From Desulfurellaceae bacterium bin18 (lineage in GTDB: Bacteria; Desulfobacterota; Binatia; Bin18), in contig MPMI01000022.1 in the NCBI GenBank assembly GCA_002238415.1, forward strand, positions 31,901 to 95,900: a stretch of DNA of 64,000 bases, read 5' to 3'. Of this stretch, positions 7,518 through 17,815 are shown piece after piece. Made by a program: the position numbers and the translations under genes. The first letter of the stretch is position 1. Every line of letters starts with the position of its first letter. A model generated the notes under the pieces. It ran no database searches. It was not told the origin of the DNA and saw nothing but the letters and a program-made list of their open reading frames with translations.

Positions 7518-8168
7518 TCAATGCGCTTTAGGGTCCATCTGCGTAGCCAAGGCCCGGATCGCGAGGCCGATGAGTTCGAAGTGCCGTCGTAGTTTGACAC
7601 CGTCTGGATTGATCTGGTGGGCGAGAAAACCCCCTTCGCCCGCCGCAGCGCCGAACCGTGTCAGCTCATCGACGGCGCTCGGTGCAAGGTTGATGTCGGC
7701 GTCCTCAAGCGTCAACTCGACGATCCGTCGCATGCTAAAGAAGGCTAAGTCGTGACCACGCCGGATAGGCTCAGCCGACGCCTCGTCGCTGGGGCCCCGC
7801 TCGAGAGCAATCAGCATAAAAAACCGCAGGAACTCAGGGTCTGCCTCAAGATGTGCTGCGGCGGTAGCGAGTGCCGTCTGAGCACGATCCGCTCCTGAGG
7901 CCTTCCCTTTCGGCGGTTGCTGGGGAAGCCCTCGCAGGAAGCGTTCTGCGCCGTCCTGAGCGACCGAGGCAAGAAGTCCCTCTTTGCTCCCAAAGTGCCA
8001 ATAGATCGAGGACGCAGGCAGACCTGAACGCCGGCTCACCGCTGAGATGCTCGTCCCGGTGAAGCCGCGCTCCGCCATCAGCTTGTGGGCGGCTTCGAGG
8101 ATTCGTGTGCGAGATTCTGCGCCTTGCTGCTGGCGAAGGTTAAGTCTGGTGGGAGACTTGGAAGTCAC
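7518..8168 (-). CDS. TetR/AcrR family transcriptional regulator
   Basis: 216 residues from the GTG at 8166-8168, which follows GAGGAGA; longer readings run into a decayed upstream gene. The N-terminal helix-turn-helix is clear: RTRILEAAHKLMAERGFTGT, then ISAVSRRSGLPASSIYWHFG, the standard TetR pattern ending YxHFxSKE. The rest is a helical ligand-binding and dimer domain. It is convergent with the haloalkane dehalogenase and could control nearby catabolic genes, but the ligand is unknown. Sequence directly upstream is a DUF4143 remnant with tandem palindromes. Confidence 0.85.
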   Translation of the reverse strand: MTSKSPTRLNLRQQQGAESRTRILEAAHKLMAERGFTGTSISAVSRRSGLPASSIYWHFGSKEGLLASVAQDGAERFLRGLPQQPPKGKASGADRAQTALATAAAHLEADPEFLRFFMLIALERGPSDEASAEPIRRGHDLAFFSMRRIVELTLEDADINLAPSAVDELTRFGAAAGEGGFLAHQINPDGVKLRRHFELIGLAIRALATQMDPKAH

Positions 8169-8178
8169 TTTCTCCTCA

Positions 8179-8427
8179 TCACTCGGTTGCGCCTTGTTGC
8201 ATGAGATCGCGGAACCCCGGATCCTCCTGAGCGAACTCGAGCTTCTCGACGCCGGCACGGACGACAAAGTCCACCTCGCGGTTGCGCTCACGCCAGTAAT
8301 AGGCTTGGCACTCACCCCCGGCCGCGGCGTTGGCCAGATGTGCGCCAACCGCCGAAACCTGGATAAAACGCCGCGGCTCCAGCAGACGGCGGATCAATTC
8401 TTGGGTCTGGGGACGGACATAGCTCAA
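8179..8427 (-). pseudogene. C-terminal remnant of a DUF4143/AAA_14 ATPase
   Basis: 82 codons reading RRFIQVSAVGAHLANAAAGG, then YYWRERNREVDFVVRAG. The last pattern is the conserved C-terminal nuclease-like motif of DUF4143 ATPases (YWRxxxxxEVDFVxxxG). The N-terminal AAA+ ATPase domain, normally about 300 residues, is missing, and there is no good start codon or ribosome-binding site. It ends just before the TetR start on the same strand. Confidence 0.65.
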
Positions 8428-8431
8428 CGAT

Positions 8432-8473
8432 TTACTCAGGACAATGAGTAATTTTACTCAAGGGATTGAGTAG
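8432..8473. promoter_or_regulatory. Two tandem palindromes with a 22-bp period
   Basis: TTACTCA-N6-TGAGTAA at 8432-8451 is followed by TTACTCA-N6-TGAGTAG at 8454-8473. Start-to-start distance is 22 bp, about two helical turns, so two dimers could bind on one face. The site lies just upstream of the DUF4143 remnant and may be its former operator, or now serve the TetR gene. Confidence 0.55.
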
Positions 8474-8536
8474 TTCAAGGCTATTTCGACAATAATGCAC
8501 CCAGGCCGGATATTAGCCGCAGACCTCTCTACACCT

Positions 8537-9658
8537 CTAATCCAGCGTATGCCGGGCCACGAGTTCACGATTCCAGGTCGCGTCGCCAAAGGTCACCTCC
8601 GAGCCCTTGGCGCGCTTGAAATAGATATGCAGGTCGTGCTCCCAGGTAAAGCCGATACCGCCGTGAACCTGTATGCCTTCGCTCGTCACCTGACGGTAGG
8701 CATCGCTGCAATACGCCTTGGCCATGGCGGCGGCCAGTGCGGCGTCGGGTGCATCGTTTGCAACGGCCCAGGCGGCGTAATATGTGGCCGACTTGGCCCC
8801 CTCGACCTGCACCAGCATATCGGCGCATTTATGCTGGATGGCTTGAAACGACCCGATCGGGCGGCCAAACTGCTCGCGTACCTTGGCGTATTCCACACTC
8901 ATGTCCAGCACCTGTTGCGCGCCTCCACACATTTCGGCGCTCAGGGCTACTTTGCTCTGATTGAGGACACGGGACAAACAGTCCCAGCCCTGGCCGGGCG
9001 CTCCCAGCAGCGTGTCGGCACCGACGTGTACGTTCTCCAGGGTCACTTCGCACAGCTTCCGCGTCTGATCCATGGTCTTGAGCAGACGGGTTCCAAGGCC
9101 GGCCTGTTGGCGGTCAAGCAGAAACAGCGTCACTCCTTCGGACGTGCGCGCGGCACAGATGATGTGATCGACAACATGGGCGTCGGACACAAATAATTTC
9201 ACCCCGTTCAACACATACCCAGCGCCATTCTTCTCCGCACTGAGGTTGACACCGGCCTCATCCCAGCGGGCGTTTTCTTCGAGGACGGCCAGGGTCAGCG
9301 TGGTCTGTCCGGACGCCATACCGGGCAGCAGGGCTTTTTTCTGCTCTTCACTCCCGGCGGCCTGTACGCACAGACCGCCCGGCGCCACAGTCGAAAAGAA
9401 GGGACCGGGCAGCACGACCTTACCCATCTCTTCCAGCACGACGACCAGATAGACCAGGGACAGCCCGGCTCCACCGTATGCTTCGGGCACAATCAGCCCC
9501 ATCCAGCCCAGTCCGGCCATCTTGTTCCAGACCTCGTCCGCATAGCCCCGCTCGTCCTCCATCATCTGGCGGACATAGGACATGGGACACTCGTTGCGTA
9601 AGAAGTCAGCGGCGGATTGGCGCAGAAGGTCCTGCTCTTCACTAAAACCGAAATCCAT
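8537..9658 (-). CDS. Acyl-CoA dehydrogenase
   Basis: 373 residues, a complete FAD-dependent acyl-CoA dehydrogenase. It has the helical N-terminal domain (MDFGFSEEQDLLRQS), a middle beta domain (LTLAVLEENARWD near 121-133), and a C-terminal helical domain with REQFGRPIG (261-269) and HGGIGFTWE (332-340). It introduces the alpha,beta double bond in an acyl-CoA, passing electrons to ETF. It is the last gene of the SDR, HMG-CoA-synthase-like, thiolase, dehydrogenase operon, but a strong hairpin-T terminator separates it from the thiolase, so it may also have its own promoter. This short form resembles acyl-CoA dehydrogenases of steroid or branched substrates; specificity is not readable. Confidence 0.88.
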   Translation of the reverse strand: MDFGFSEEQDLLRQSAADFLRNECPMSYVRQMMEDERGYADEVWNKMAGLGWMGLIVPEAYGGAGLSLVYLVVVLEEMGKVVLPGPFFSTVAPGGLCVQAAGSEEQKKALLPGMASGQTTLTLAVLEENARWDEAGVNLSAEKNGAGYVLNGVKLFVSDAHVVDHIICAARTSEGVTLFLLDRQQAGLGTRLLKTMDQTRKLCEVTLENVHVGADTLLGAPGQGWDCLSRVLNQSKVALSAEMCGGAQQVLDMSVEYAKVREQFGRPIGSFQAIQHKCADMLVQVEGAKSATYYAAWAVANDAPDAALAAAMAKAYCSDAYRQVTSEGIQVHGGIGFTWEHDLHIYFKRAKGSEVTFGDATWNRELVARHTLD

Positions 9659-9669
9659 GACACCCCCAC

Positions 9670-9707
9670 AAAAAAGAACGAGGACTGAGTGGTGCCCAGT
9701 CCTCGTT
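9670..9707 (-). terminator. Rho-independent terminator after thiolase
   Basis: AACGAGGACTG (9677-9687) and CAGTCCTCGTT (9697-9707) form a perfect 11-bp stem with a 9-nt loop. On the minus strand it is followed directly by CTTTTTT. It ends the SDR to thiolase transcript, 20 bp after the thiolase stop and just before the acyl-CoA dehydrogenase start. Confidence 0.85.
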
Positions 9708-9727
9708 ATCGCCCGTTATTATTTGAT

Positions 9728-10873
9728 TTAGCTGTTGGCCAGAATGGTCACACAGCCAACCGAACCTGGGCCGCCCAGGTTATGGGCCAAACCCACTTCC
9801 GCGTCCTTGACCTGTCGGTCTCCGGCCTTGCCCCATAAGTGCTGCGACACCTCGTAGATCATGCGAATGCCGGTTGCGCCAATGGGATGACCAAACGATT
9901 TCAGACCACCCGAGGGGTTCACCGGAACCGCGCCGCCGTCAATGTTCGCCCGACCCTCGGCCACATAGCGCCAGCCCTCGCCCTTTTCACACAGACCGAG
10001 GTCTTCATAGTTCAGGATCTCGGTAATGGTGAAGCAGTCATGGCATTCGACCAGGTCAATGTCCTTGGCCGTCATACCGGCTTGTTCATAGGCCGATTGG
10101 GCCGCCTGAGCCGTGGCGGGGAAGCCGGTGTAGGCGAAGCTCGGTTTCATATACGGCTCGCCCGAGGTAACGGATAAGCCGACGCCTTTGACTTTCACCG
10201 GGTCAGCTCGGAACGAGCGGGCCAGTTCTTCCTTGCAGATAATCACCGCCGCGGCGCCGTCCGTCGTCGGACAGCAGTCCAGCAGACCGAGCGGGCTGCA
10301 AATCAACGGTGCGTTGACGACCTGGTCTTCCGAGACCTCCATCCGAAAGTGGGCCTTGGGGCTCATCGTCCCGTTATGATGGTTCTTGATGGCGACCTTG
10401 GCCAGGGCGGTCTTATCAATGCCATACGTCTCAAAGTATCGGTTGGCCGCCATGGCAAACAGCGACGGAGCCGTCGTGCCATAGCCCACAACGGGATGGT
10501 CGCCAAACGTCCCCAGACCGCGCTGACCGGAGTCACGCAGCTTCTCGAAACCCAGCGCCAGGACCACATCATACATCCCGGAGGCAACCGCCATGCACGC
10601 ATTCCGAAACGCATCCATGCCCGAGGCGCAGTAGTTTTCCACGCGGGTAATCGGAATATTGAACAGTTTAAGCGGGTCGGCCAGAGCGTTACCGGCGCTG
10701 GCTGAGCTGAGCGTCCCGACCCAGGCAGCCTGAATCTGACTCGGATCGATGCGCGCGTCCGTATAGGCGTCATGCGCGGCCTCGACAATCATATCTTCGG
10801 CGCTCTTGTCGTAGTTTTCACCAAACTTACTGCATCCAGCCCCAATCACCGCGACCTTGTCCCGAATATTCAT
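9728..10873 (-). CDS. SCP2-type thiolase family protein
   Basis: 381 residues from the ATG at 10871-10873 behind GAGAGGAGGCAGT. C82 in NYCASGMDAFRNA is the acyl-accepting Cys; GHPIGATG supplies the active-site His. The terminal GLAHNLGGPGSVG is the form seen in SCP-x/SCP2-like thiolases rather than the CxG of classical thiolases. It may cleave or condense acyl-CoAs. The gene directly upstream is an HMG-CoA-synthase-like/OB-fold fusion, matching the thiolase, HMG-CoA synthase and DUF35 partnership known as one complex in archaea, so the two products probably interact (inference). Confidence 0.85.
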   Translation of the reverse strand: MNIRDKVAVIGAGCSKFGENYDKSAEDMIVEAAHDAYTDARIDPSQIQAAWVGTLSSASAGNALADPLKLFNIPITRVENYCASGMDAFRNACMAVASGMYDVVLALGFEKLRDSGQRGLGTFGDHPVVGYGTTAPSLFAMAANRYFETYGIDKTALAKVAIKNHHNGTMSPKAHFRMEVSEDQVVNAPLICSPLGLLDCCPTTDGAAAVIICKEELARSFRADPVKVKGVGLSVTSGEPYMKPSFAYTGFPATAQAAQSAYEQAGMTAKDIDLVECHDCFTITEILNYEDLGLCEKGEGWRYVAEGRANIDGGAVPVNPSGGLKSFGHPIGATGIRMIYEVSQHLWGKAGDRQVKDAEVGLAHNLGGPGSVGCVTILANS

Positions 10874-10908
10874 ACTGCCTCCTCTCAAAGATGTTCCGTC
10901 TTGCGGTC

Positions 10909-12309
10909 CTATTCTGCCGGCCGAGCCTTCCAGAAATAATTCTTGATCCCATAGCCTTCATGATATTTGCGAAATGTCAACTCGAGCGGCATGCCGATCT
11001 CTACCCGTTCGGCCTCGCAATCCGTGAGTTGGACAAAGACGCGCCCGCCGCCCTCAAGATCGACCACGGCGTGCGTCGTTGGCGGGTCGGGCGTCTCGGT
11101 CAGATAGTCGTTCGTAAAGGTGAAGAGCGTCCCCCGCCGCGACAGCTTGATCTCTTCAAGCCCGTCACGATGGCCGCATTCCGTACAGATGCGGTGAATG
11201 GGAAACTGGATAACGCCACACGCCGGGCATTTCCCGCCATACAGGGGCAGAATCTGCTTTTGGTCGCGCAACAGCACGACCGGAGTGGATTCGTCTTCCG
11301 TCGCGTAATCCTTCCGAATCAGCTTCCGAAAGCGGGCGTATTTGCCATAGGATTGTAGCGTCCGCTTCACCTCGATCTGCGAATACACGCTCCGGGCAAC
11401 CTGAAAACTCGCAATCCCGTCCGTGGCCCGAAACAGCGCCGCATCACCCCCGTCTCCGTAGCCGGCAACGAGGATCAGATCGCCCGGCTGGGCCCGTTCA
11501 AGCACCGCGGCCAGCAGGACCAGCGGCTGGGCCGTCCCGGCGTCCCCAACCGTATTCCAAAACGTTTCCTGCACCTGGCTCTTCATATCAAATCCCAGGC
11601 CGCGCAGGGCGCCCCGCAGCGCCTTTTGGCTGGGAGCGGCAATAGCCGCGTTGGCAATGTCCTTGGCTTCGAGATGGCATTTTTGCAGCAGGCCCTGAAC
11701 GGTTTCCGCAATAAAACGGTTATAGCCGAACTTGTTCTCGAATCCGCCGGGAAACGATTTGAGGTAGTCCTGCTCTTCGGTTCGCCACGTACCGAGAAAT
11801 TCCTGGCTGACCGTATGGGTGCCGACCAGCTCGGCAATCACGTTTTCCGAGCCAATGACCAGCGCCCCGCCGGCATCGCCGTAGTTCTGTTCCTGCAGGG
11901 TGTCCGGCTCCCCCATGCGCGCGTCGCCGGCGCAGACTAATAACAGTTCCCCCGCTTTGGCCAAATCCAGGGCGGTAAGGAGGGCCGAGGTGCCGGCGCG
12001 CAGCGAATCGGAGAAATCCATGGTCCGCAGCTCTTTACCCGTATCCAGGACGGTGGCAACGGTGGCCGCGGCCTGCTTCTCTCGGTAGGGCGAGGTCGTT
12101 GAGGCAAAGAAGATCCCCGCGACCGCTTTGGGGTTGCGATCTCCCAGGGCGTCTATACTGGCATTCATGGCCAGAGTCAGGCTGTCCTCATCAAAACTGG
12201 CCAAGGCCCGCTCCCCGCCTAATGACGGGCCGTCCCACTCTTTGGCGATCACATCACGCGGGAGACGATACGAGGGGATATACGACCCATACGAAACAAT
12301 ACCGACCAT
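10909..12309 (-). CDS. HMG-CoA-synthase-like protein fused to OB-fold/zinc-ribbon (DUF35) domain
   Basis: 466 residues. Residues 1 to about 330 follow the hydroxymethylglutaryl-CoA synthase fold (MVGIVSYGSYIPSYRLPRDV; DSLRAGTSALLTALDLA near 101-116; LILVAGYGDGGDA). From about 350 a rubredoxin-like zinc ribbon (CPACG and CTECG) leads into an OB-fold (TFTNDYLTE, VVDLEGGGRVFVQLTD). In true HMG-CoA synthases the segment before AGT or AAT carries the catalytic Cys; here the aligned residue is L103, so the standard condensation is unlikely. It probably acts as a CoA-binding scaffold or modified synthase with the adjacent thiolase. The SDR gene is 32 bp upstream in the same operon. Confidence 0.78.
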   Translation of the reverse strand: MVGIVSYGSYIPSYRLPRDVIAKEWDGPSLGGERALASFDEDSLTLAMNASIDALGDRNPKAVAGIFFASTTSPYREKQAAATVATVLDTGKELRTMDFSDSLRAGTSALLTALDLAKAGELLLVCAGDARMGEPDTLQEQNYGDAGGALVIGSENVIAELVGTHTVSQEFLGTWRTEEQDYLKSFPGGFENKFGYNRFIAETVQGLLQKCHLEAKDIANAAIAAPSQKALRGALRGLGFDMKSQVQETFWNTVGDAGTAQPLVLLAAVLERAQPGDLILVAGYGDGGDAALFRATDGIASFQVARSVYSQIEVKRTLQSYGKYARFRKLIRKDYATEDESTPVVLLRDQKQILPLYGGKCPACGVIQFPIHRICTECGHRDGLEEIKLSRRGTLFTFTNDYLTETPDPPTTHAVVDLEGGGRVFVQLTDCEAERVEIGMPLELTFRKYHEGYGIKNYFWKARPAE

Positions 12310-12341
12310 GTTCAGAACTCCAGTTTCTCGTATGCTGCGGC

Positions 12342-13136
12342 TTAATTGAGCCGGCTCTCCGGGATGCCCGCGCGGGTCATGCAGCCGTCAACCTGAAGGT
12401 TGATACCATTCACATAGCCCCCGGCCTTTGAAGCCAGGAACACACACGGCCAGGCCACTTCGAGGCCCGTCCCAAAGCGATTCAGGGCGGTTGAGCCGGT
12501 GGCCTTATCTTGCAGTTCCTTGGTTGGCCACAGGACTTCTTTGACGCCTGGGGTTTCGATCGGACCGGGCGAGATGCAGTTCACGCGAATACCGTAGTCG
12601 GCCCACTCAATGGCCAGGGAGCGGGTCAAATTGATAATCCCCGCCTTTGCCGCCCCATAGTGCGACATCGTGGCTGAACCGAACACCCCGGCGTCGGACG
12701 AGATATTAATGATGCTGCCGCCGGTCTGCTTTTCCATCATGACCAGGGCCGCAGCCTTGGAGAAGAGAAAGGTGCCGTTCAGATTGATAGCCACAATGGC
12801 GCTGAACCCATTCGCCGAGATCTCGTGGGCGTTGGCCACGAAGCTCGCACCGGCGTTATTGATTAAAATATCGACCCGACCCCATCTTTGCACGGTTTTC
12901 TCGATAACCGCCTCGACCTGATCGTTTTTGCGCACATCACACACAATAGTGTCAACTTCGCCCCCGTCCTGTTTGATCCCTTCCGCAACCGGGCCCAGGT
13001 GGTCCATCGTCCGGCTGGTAATCATCACCGGAGCACCACGGCGGCAGAACTCAGCCGCGATTTCCGCCCCGATTCCGGTTCCACCGCCGGTGATAACGGT
13101 GACTTTCCCCGCAATGTCAAACGCCGCATCGGTCAT
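12342..13136 (-). CDS. Short-chain dehydrogenase/reductase (SDR)
   Basis: 264 residues, classical SDR. The cofactor motif TGGGTGIG is at 16-23, NNAG at 93-96, and the catalytic S146, Y160, K164 lie in NISSDAG and YGAAK, followed by IRVNCISPGPIETPG. It oxidises a hydroxyl or reduces a carbonyl with NAD(P)(H), probably on an acyl-CoA given the thiolase and acyl-CoA dehydrogenase downstream. It is the promoter-proximal gene of this minus-strand operon. Confidence 0.88.
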   Translation of the reverse strand: MTDAAFDIAGKVTVITGGGTGIGAEIAAEFCRRGAPVMITSRTMDHLGPVAEGIKQDGGEVDTIVCDVRKNDQVEAVIEKTVQRWGRVDILINNAGASFVANAHEISANGFSAIVAINLNGTFLFSKAAALVMMEKQTGGSIINISSDAGVFGSATMSHYGAAKAGIINLTRSLAIEWADYGIRVNCISPGPIETPGVKEVLWPTKELQDKATGSTALNRFGTGLEVAWPCVFLASKAGGYVNGINLQVDGCMTRAGIPESRLN

Positions 13137-13157
13137 GTTTACTCCCCAGTATGCCTA

Positions 13158-14216
13158 TCAGCCAAAAACGCGTAGCCAACTCTGACCGCCGTCCGTCGTG
13201 CGTAAGATGGCTCCATATCCGCCCACAATCCAGCCATGCGCCGCATCATGGAAATCAACCGCCCGCAGCCAGGTTGCGATAGGCATGCCGACACCCGTCG
13301 GTTGCCACTCTCCACCCTGCAGGCGCAGCACCCGCCCGGCTCCGCCCACGATCCAGCCACCGCCGTCAGGGCCGATTAAATGTGGCGCGTATAAGGGTTC
13401 GGTATCGAACAGGGCTCCGTCTGCCTGCCCGATAAAATTCCACTGCTGACCGGCGTTGGTGGTGGTCGCAACCTTTCCCTCAAGTCCGACCGCCACGCCA
13501 GTGTTCATATCGGAAAAGGAGATCCCGAAGAAGGTGGGAAGATTCAGGGCGTCGCTGAATCCGGCCTGCCCGAGCAGGCTGTTCTGCTGCTCCAGCCAGT
13601 GCTGGCCGCCATCTGTAGTATGGTAGATCTTGCCAAACTCGCCCACAATCCAGCCAGTATTTTCATCCAGGAACTGGACATCGTAGAAGATGGGGTCCAC
13701 CAGGGCCAGGGTGGCATCCGCCCCGACTCCTTCGAGCGAGGGCTGGATATAGCCCGATTCCCAGGATGCTCCGCCGTCTGTCGTTTTCAGATAGGTCGCC
13801 CGGTCGGCCGCGGCCCAGCCGTGGTTCGTATCGATAAAAGAAATGCCGAATATCGGATCGGTCAGTTGGCTGTCCTGCCGCTGCCAGGTCTCGCCCCCAT
13901 CCGTGGAGTGCAGGATGACGCCGTCCTGTCCGCTGATCCAGCCGTGCTGGTCGTCAGGGAAGGCAATGCTGTACAGGGCGGCATTGGTCCCGCTGTCCTT
14001 GACCTGCCAGCTCTGACCTCCATCGGCGGTGAGGAGGATTTTGCCCGCATAACCGACCACCACCGCTTTCTCGGCCGAGAGCGCCTCCACATCAAAAAAT
14101 TTATCCGTCAGCGTAATCAGATTGGTACTCAGCGGGACTTCCTCAGCCGCGTCATGACACGCCGGGAAGACGCTCAGGGTACAGACAAGGACGCACAGGA
14201 GAGGTATTCGTCGCAT
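13158..14216 (-). CDS. Ycf48-like beta-propeller lipoprotein
   Basis: 352 residues from the ATG at 14214-14216. The N-terminus MRRIPLLCVLVCTLSVFPAC is a lipoprotein signal with lipobox FPAC. The mature part is built of repeats of the form GWIVGxxGxIxxTTDGGxxW (for example around HGWISGQDGVILHSTDGGET and TGWIVGEFGKIYHTTDGGQH), about seven blades, as in Ycf48/photosystem II assembly-factor-like and BNR-repeat proteins. Non-photosynthetic bacteria use such propellers at the cell envelope, often near envelope or hydrocarbon-related genes. The stop is 21 bp upstream of the SDR start, so it may head the same transcript. Confidence 0.8.
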   Translation of the reverse strand: MRRIPLLCVLVCTLSVFPACHDAAEEVPLSTNLITLTDKFFDVEALSAEKAVVVGYAGKILLTADGGQSWQVKDSGTNAALYSIAFPDDQHGWISGQDGVILHSTDGGETWQRQDSQLTDPIFGISFIDTNHGWAAADRATYLKTTDGGASWESGYIQPSLEGVGADATLALVDPIFYDVQFLDENTGWIVGEFGKIYHTTDGGQHWLEQQNSLLGQAGFSDALNLPTFFGISFSDMNTGVAVGLEGKVATTTNAGQQWNFIGQADGALFDTEPLYAPHLIGPDGGGWIVGGAGRVLRLQGGEWQPTGVGMPIATWLRAVDFHDAAHGWIVGGYGAILRTTDGGQSWLRVFG

Positions 14217-14385
14217 ATCGGCCCGCTTCCGCTGGTTGAACAACTCCCACTGTCTACTCTCTTCCCCGGCGCTTTGCAACGTGGCCGCGAGCGGCCGTCC
14301 CGTTCCACCGCCCTTTCGATTGAGCTGTGATTTGGTATAATTCCGCGCGATTAAAGCGACACACTATAATAGCTAAGGAGAGAAT

Positions 14386-16614
<2,229 letters not shown>

Positions 16615-16643
16615 AAGACGGCTGAGTGATACGCTCAAAAGCG

Positions 16644-16690
16644 GAAGAAGGGAGGATGCGTAACGTTCTCCCTTCTTCTATTTATTTGGG
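16644..16690 (+). terminator. Terminator of isocitrate dehydrogenase gene
   Basis: GAAGAAGGGAG (16644-16654) pairs perfectly with CTCCCTTCTTC (16668-16678) across a 13-nt loop, followed by TATTTATTT. Confidence 0.8.
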
Positions 16691-16746
16691 AATAATATAC
16701 TTGACACAATCACCCGTCAGCGAGTGCGTCTGTCATACAGAGCACG

Positions 16747-17162
16747 TTATTGCGGGGGGTCGTCCTTCAACGAATACTTTTCAATCACCGCATTCAACTT
16801 CTCTTGAAATTCCTTGGTAAAGGCCGTCTGCGCCGCGTCCACTTTCCAGGCATTGCGCAGTTCGCGCGACGCCACATACTCTCGGAGGAAAATGTCTAGG
16901 CGATCAGACTTCCGCTCTTCGTCTTTGCGCATGTAATACATGACCTCAAGGGCGTGCCAACTGGAATAGGAAGACGTAAACTTCTGCACCTCTTCTGCAT
17001 TCTTCACCCGCGGATACAAGACCTTTCTGAAGATGTCAGGGTATTGTATTGCATGGCGAACTCGTTCAGCCCGAGGGCTGAGTTCTTCCAGGCAATGATC
17101 TGGTCGGCCTTGTGTCGTTGCTCCTGCTGTTTGAGCCGGACTGCCTGCTGGTACAATTGCAT
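16747..17162 (-). pseudogene. Frameshifted hypothetical gene
   Basis: Two minus-strand frames read as one protein if a frameshift near 17040-17060 is removed. The upstream frame (from about 17162) reads QLYQQAVRLKQQEQRHKADQ and on to LNEFAMQY. The downstream frame reads DIFRKVLYPRVKNAEEVQKF and on to a TAA at 16747. It is charged and helical, with no membrane segment in what is left. The downstream half alone (16747-17019) has no clear ribosome-binding site. Function unknown. It could be a real gene with a sequencing error. Confidence 0.5.
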
Positions 17163-17263
17163 CCAGATCGCCCGAGCAGAGACGGCCTGATACACCCCTC
17201 CACAGGGGCCGCGTTTTTCGAGCCCTGTCTTTACTCCTGTCGTCGGCCGGCGTCCAACCTCAT

Positions 17264-17292
17264 TTGACGCATATACAATCTGTATATATAAT
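17264..17292 (+). promoter_or_regulatory. brnTA promoter with palindromic operator filling the spacer
   Basis: TTGACG (17264-17269), a 17-bp spacer and a consensus TATAAT (17287-17292) make a near-perfect sigma-70 promoter. The spacer is a palindrome, ATATACA-ATC-TGTATAT, at 17271-17287. In known BrnTA systems the BrnA antitoxin represses its own promoter, so this is its likely operator. The expected transcription start falls at about 17299, on the GTG start codon. Confidence 0.75.
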
Positions 17293-17298
17293 CTGGAG

Positions 17299-17568
17299 GT
17301 GCAATTTACCTGGCACGAAACGAAGCGCCGCACCAACCTGACCAGCCATGGCTTGGATTTCGTGGATGCCGAGGAGGTCTTTGCTGGCCCGACGTTCACC
17401 TTTGAAGACGACCGCTTCCACTATCCGGAACAGCGCTTTGTGACCCTGGGCCTCCTCGGAGGTGTGTGCGTGTCACTCGTGCATACCGAGACGCCGGAGC
17501 GGATTCATATCATCTCTTTCCGAAAGGCGACCAAAAATGAGCAAATCATCTTCTTCCACAACGTCTAA
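17299..17568 (+). CDS. brnT: BrnT family type II toxin (ribonuclease)
   Basis: 89 residues, normal BrnT length. FTWHETKRRTNLTSHGLDF matches the family start (FEWDExKxxxNxxKHGVxF), and the C-terminus RIHIISFRKATKNEQ matches the conserved RIISxRxA.xxE. BrnT is a RelE-fold endoribonuclease that blocks translation and is neutralised by BrnA. The start is GTG 17299 (GTGCAATTT); later ATGs would remove conserved residues. The gene overlaps brnA by 32 bp. The start codon coincides with the predicted transcription start, so the message may be leaderless. Confidence 0.9.
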   Translation: MQFTWHETKRRTNLTSHGLDFVDAEEVFAGPTFTFEDDRFHYPEQRFVTLGLLGGVCVSLVHTETPERIHIISFRKATKNEQIIFFHNV

Positions 17569-17815
17569 GACGGATTGGCCGCGCCTCAAGGCGATGCCAG
17601 AGCAAGACATTCGGCTCACCGACGAGCATCCGGCCGCCGAGGTGGACCATATCGTCCGCGGCATTGCCCGTAAGGGTTTGCGGCCCGTTCCGCCCAAAGC
17701 ACTGATTTCCCTGCGGGTGGATGCGGACGTGCTGGCGTGGTTCAAAGCGCAGGGCGCCGGCTATCAGACCCGGATGAGCGCGGTGTTACGGGCCTTCAAG
17801 GAAGCCAGCGGCTAA
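17537..17815 (+). CDS. brnA: BrnA family antitoxin (ribbon-helix-helix)
   Basis: 92 residues from ATG 17537, inside the end of brnT. The C-terminal half KALISLRVDADVLAWFKAQGAGYQTRMSAVLR is the BrnA ribbon-helix-helix domain; the N-terminal arm should wrap BrnT. It probably binds the toxin and represses the promoter upstream of brnT. Confidence 0.88.
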   Translation: MSKSSSSTTSKTDWPRLKAMPEQDIRLTDEHPAAEVDHIVRGIARKGLRPVPPKALISLRVDADVLAWFKAQGAGYQTRMSAVLRAFKEASG

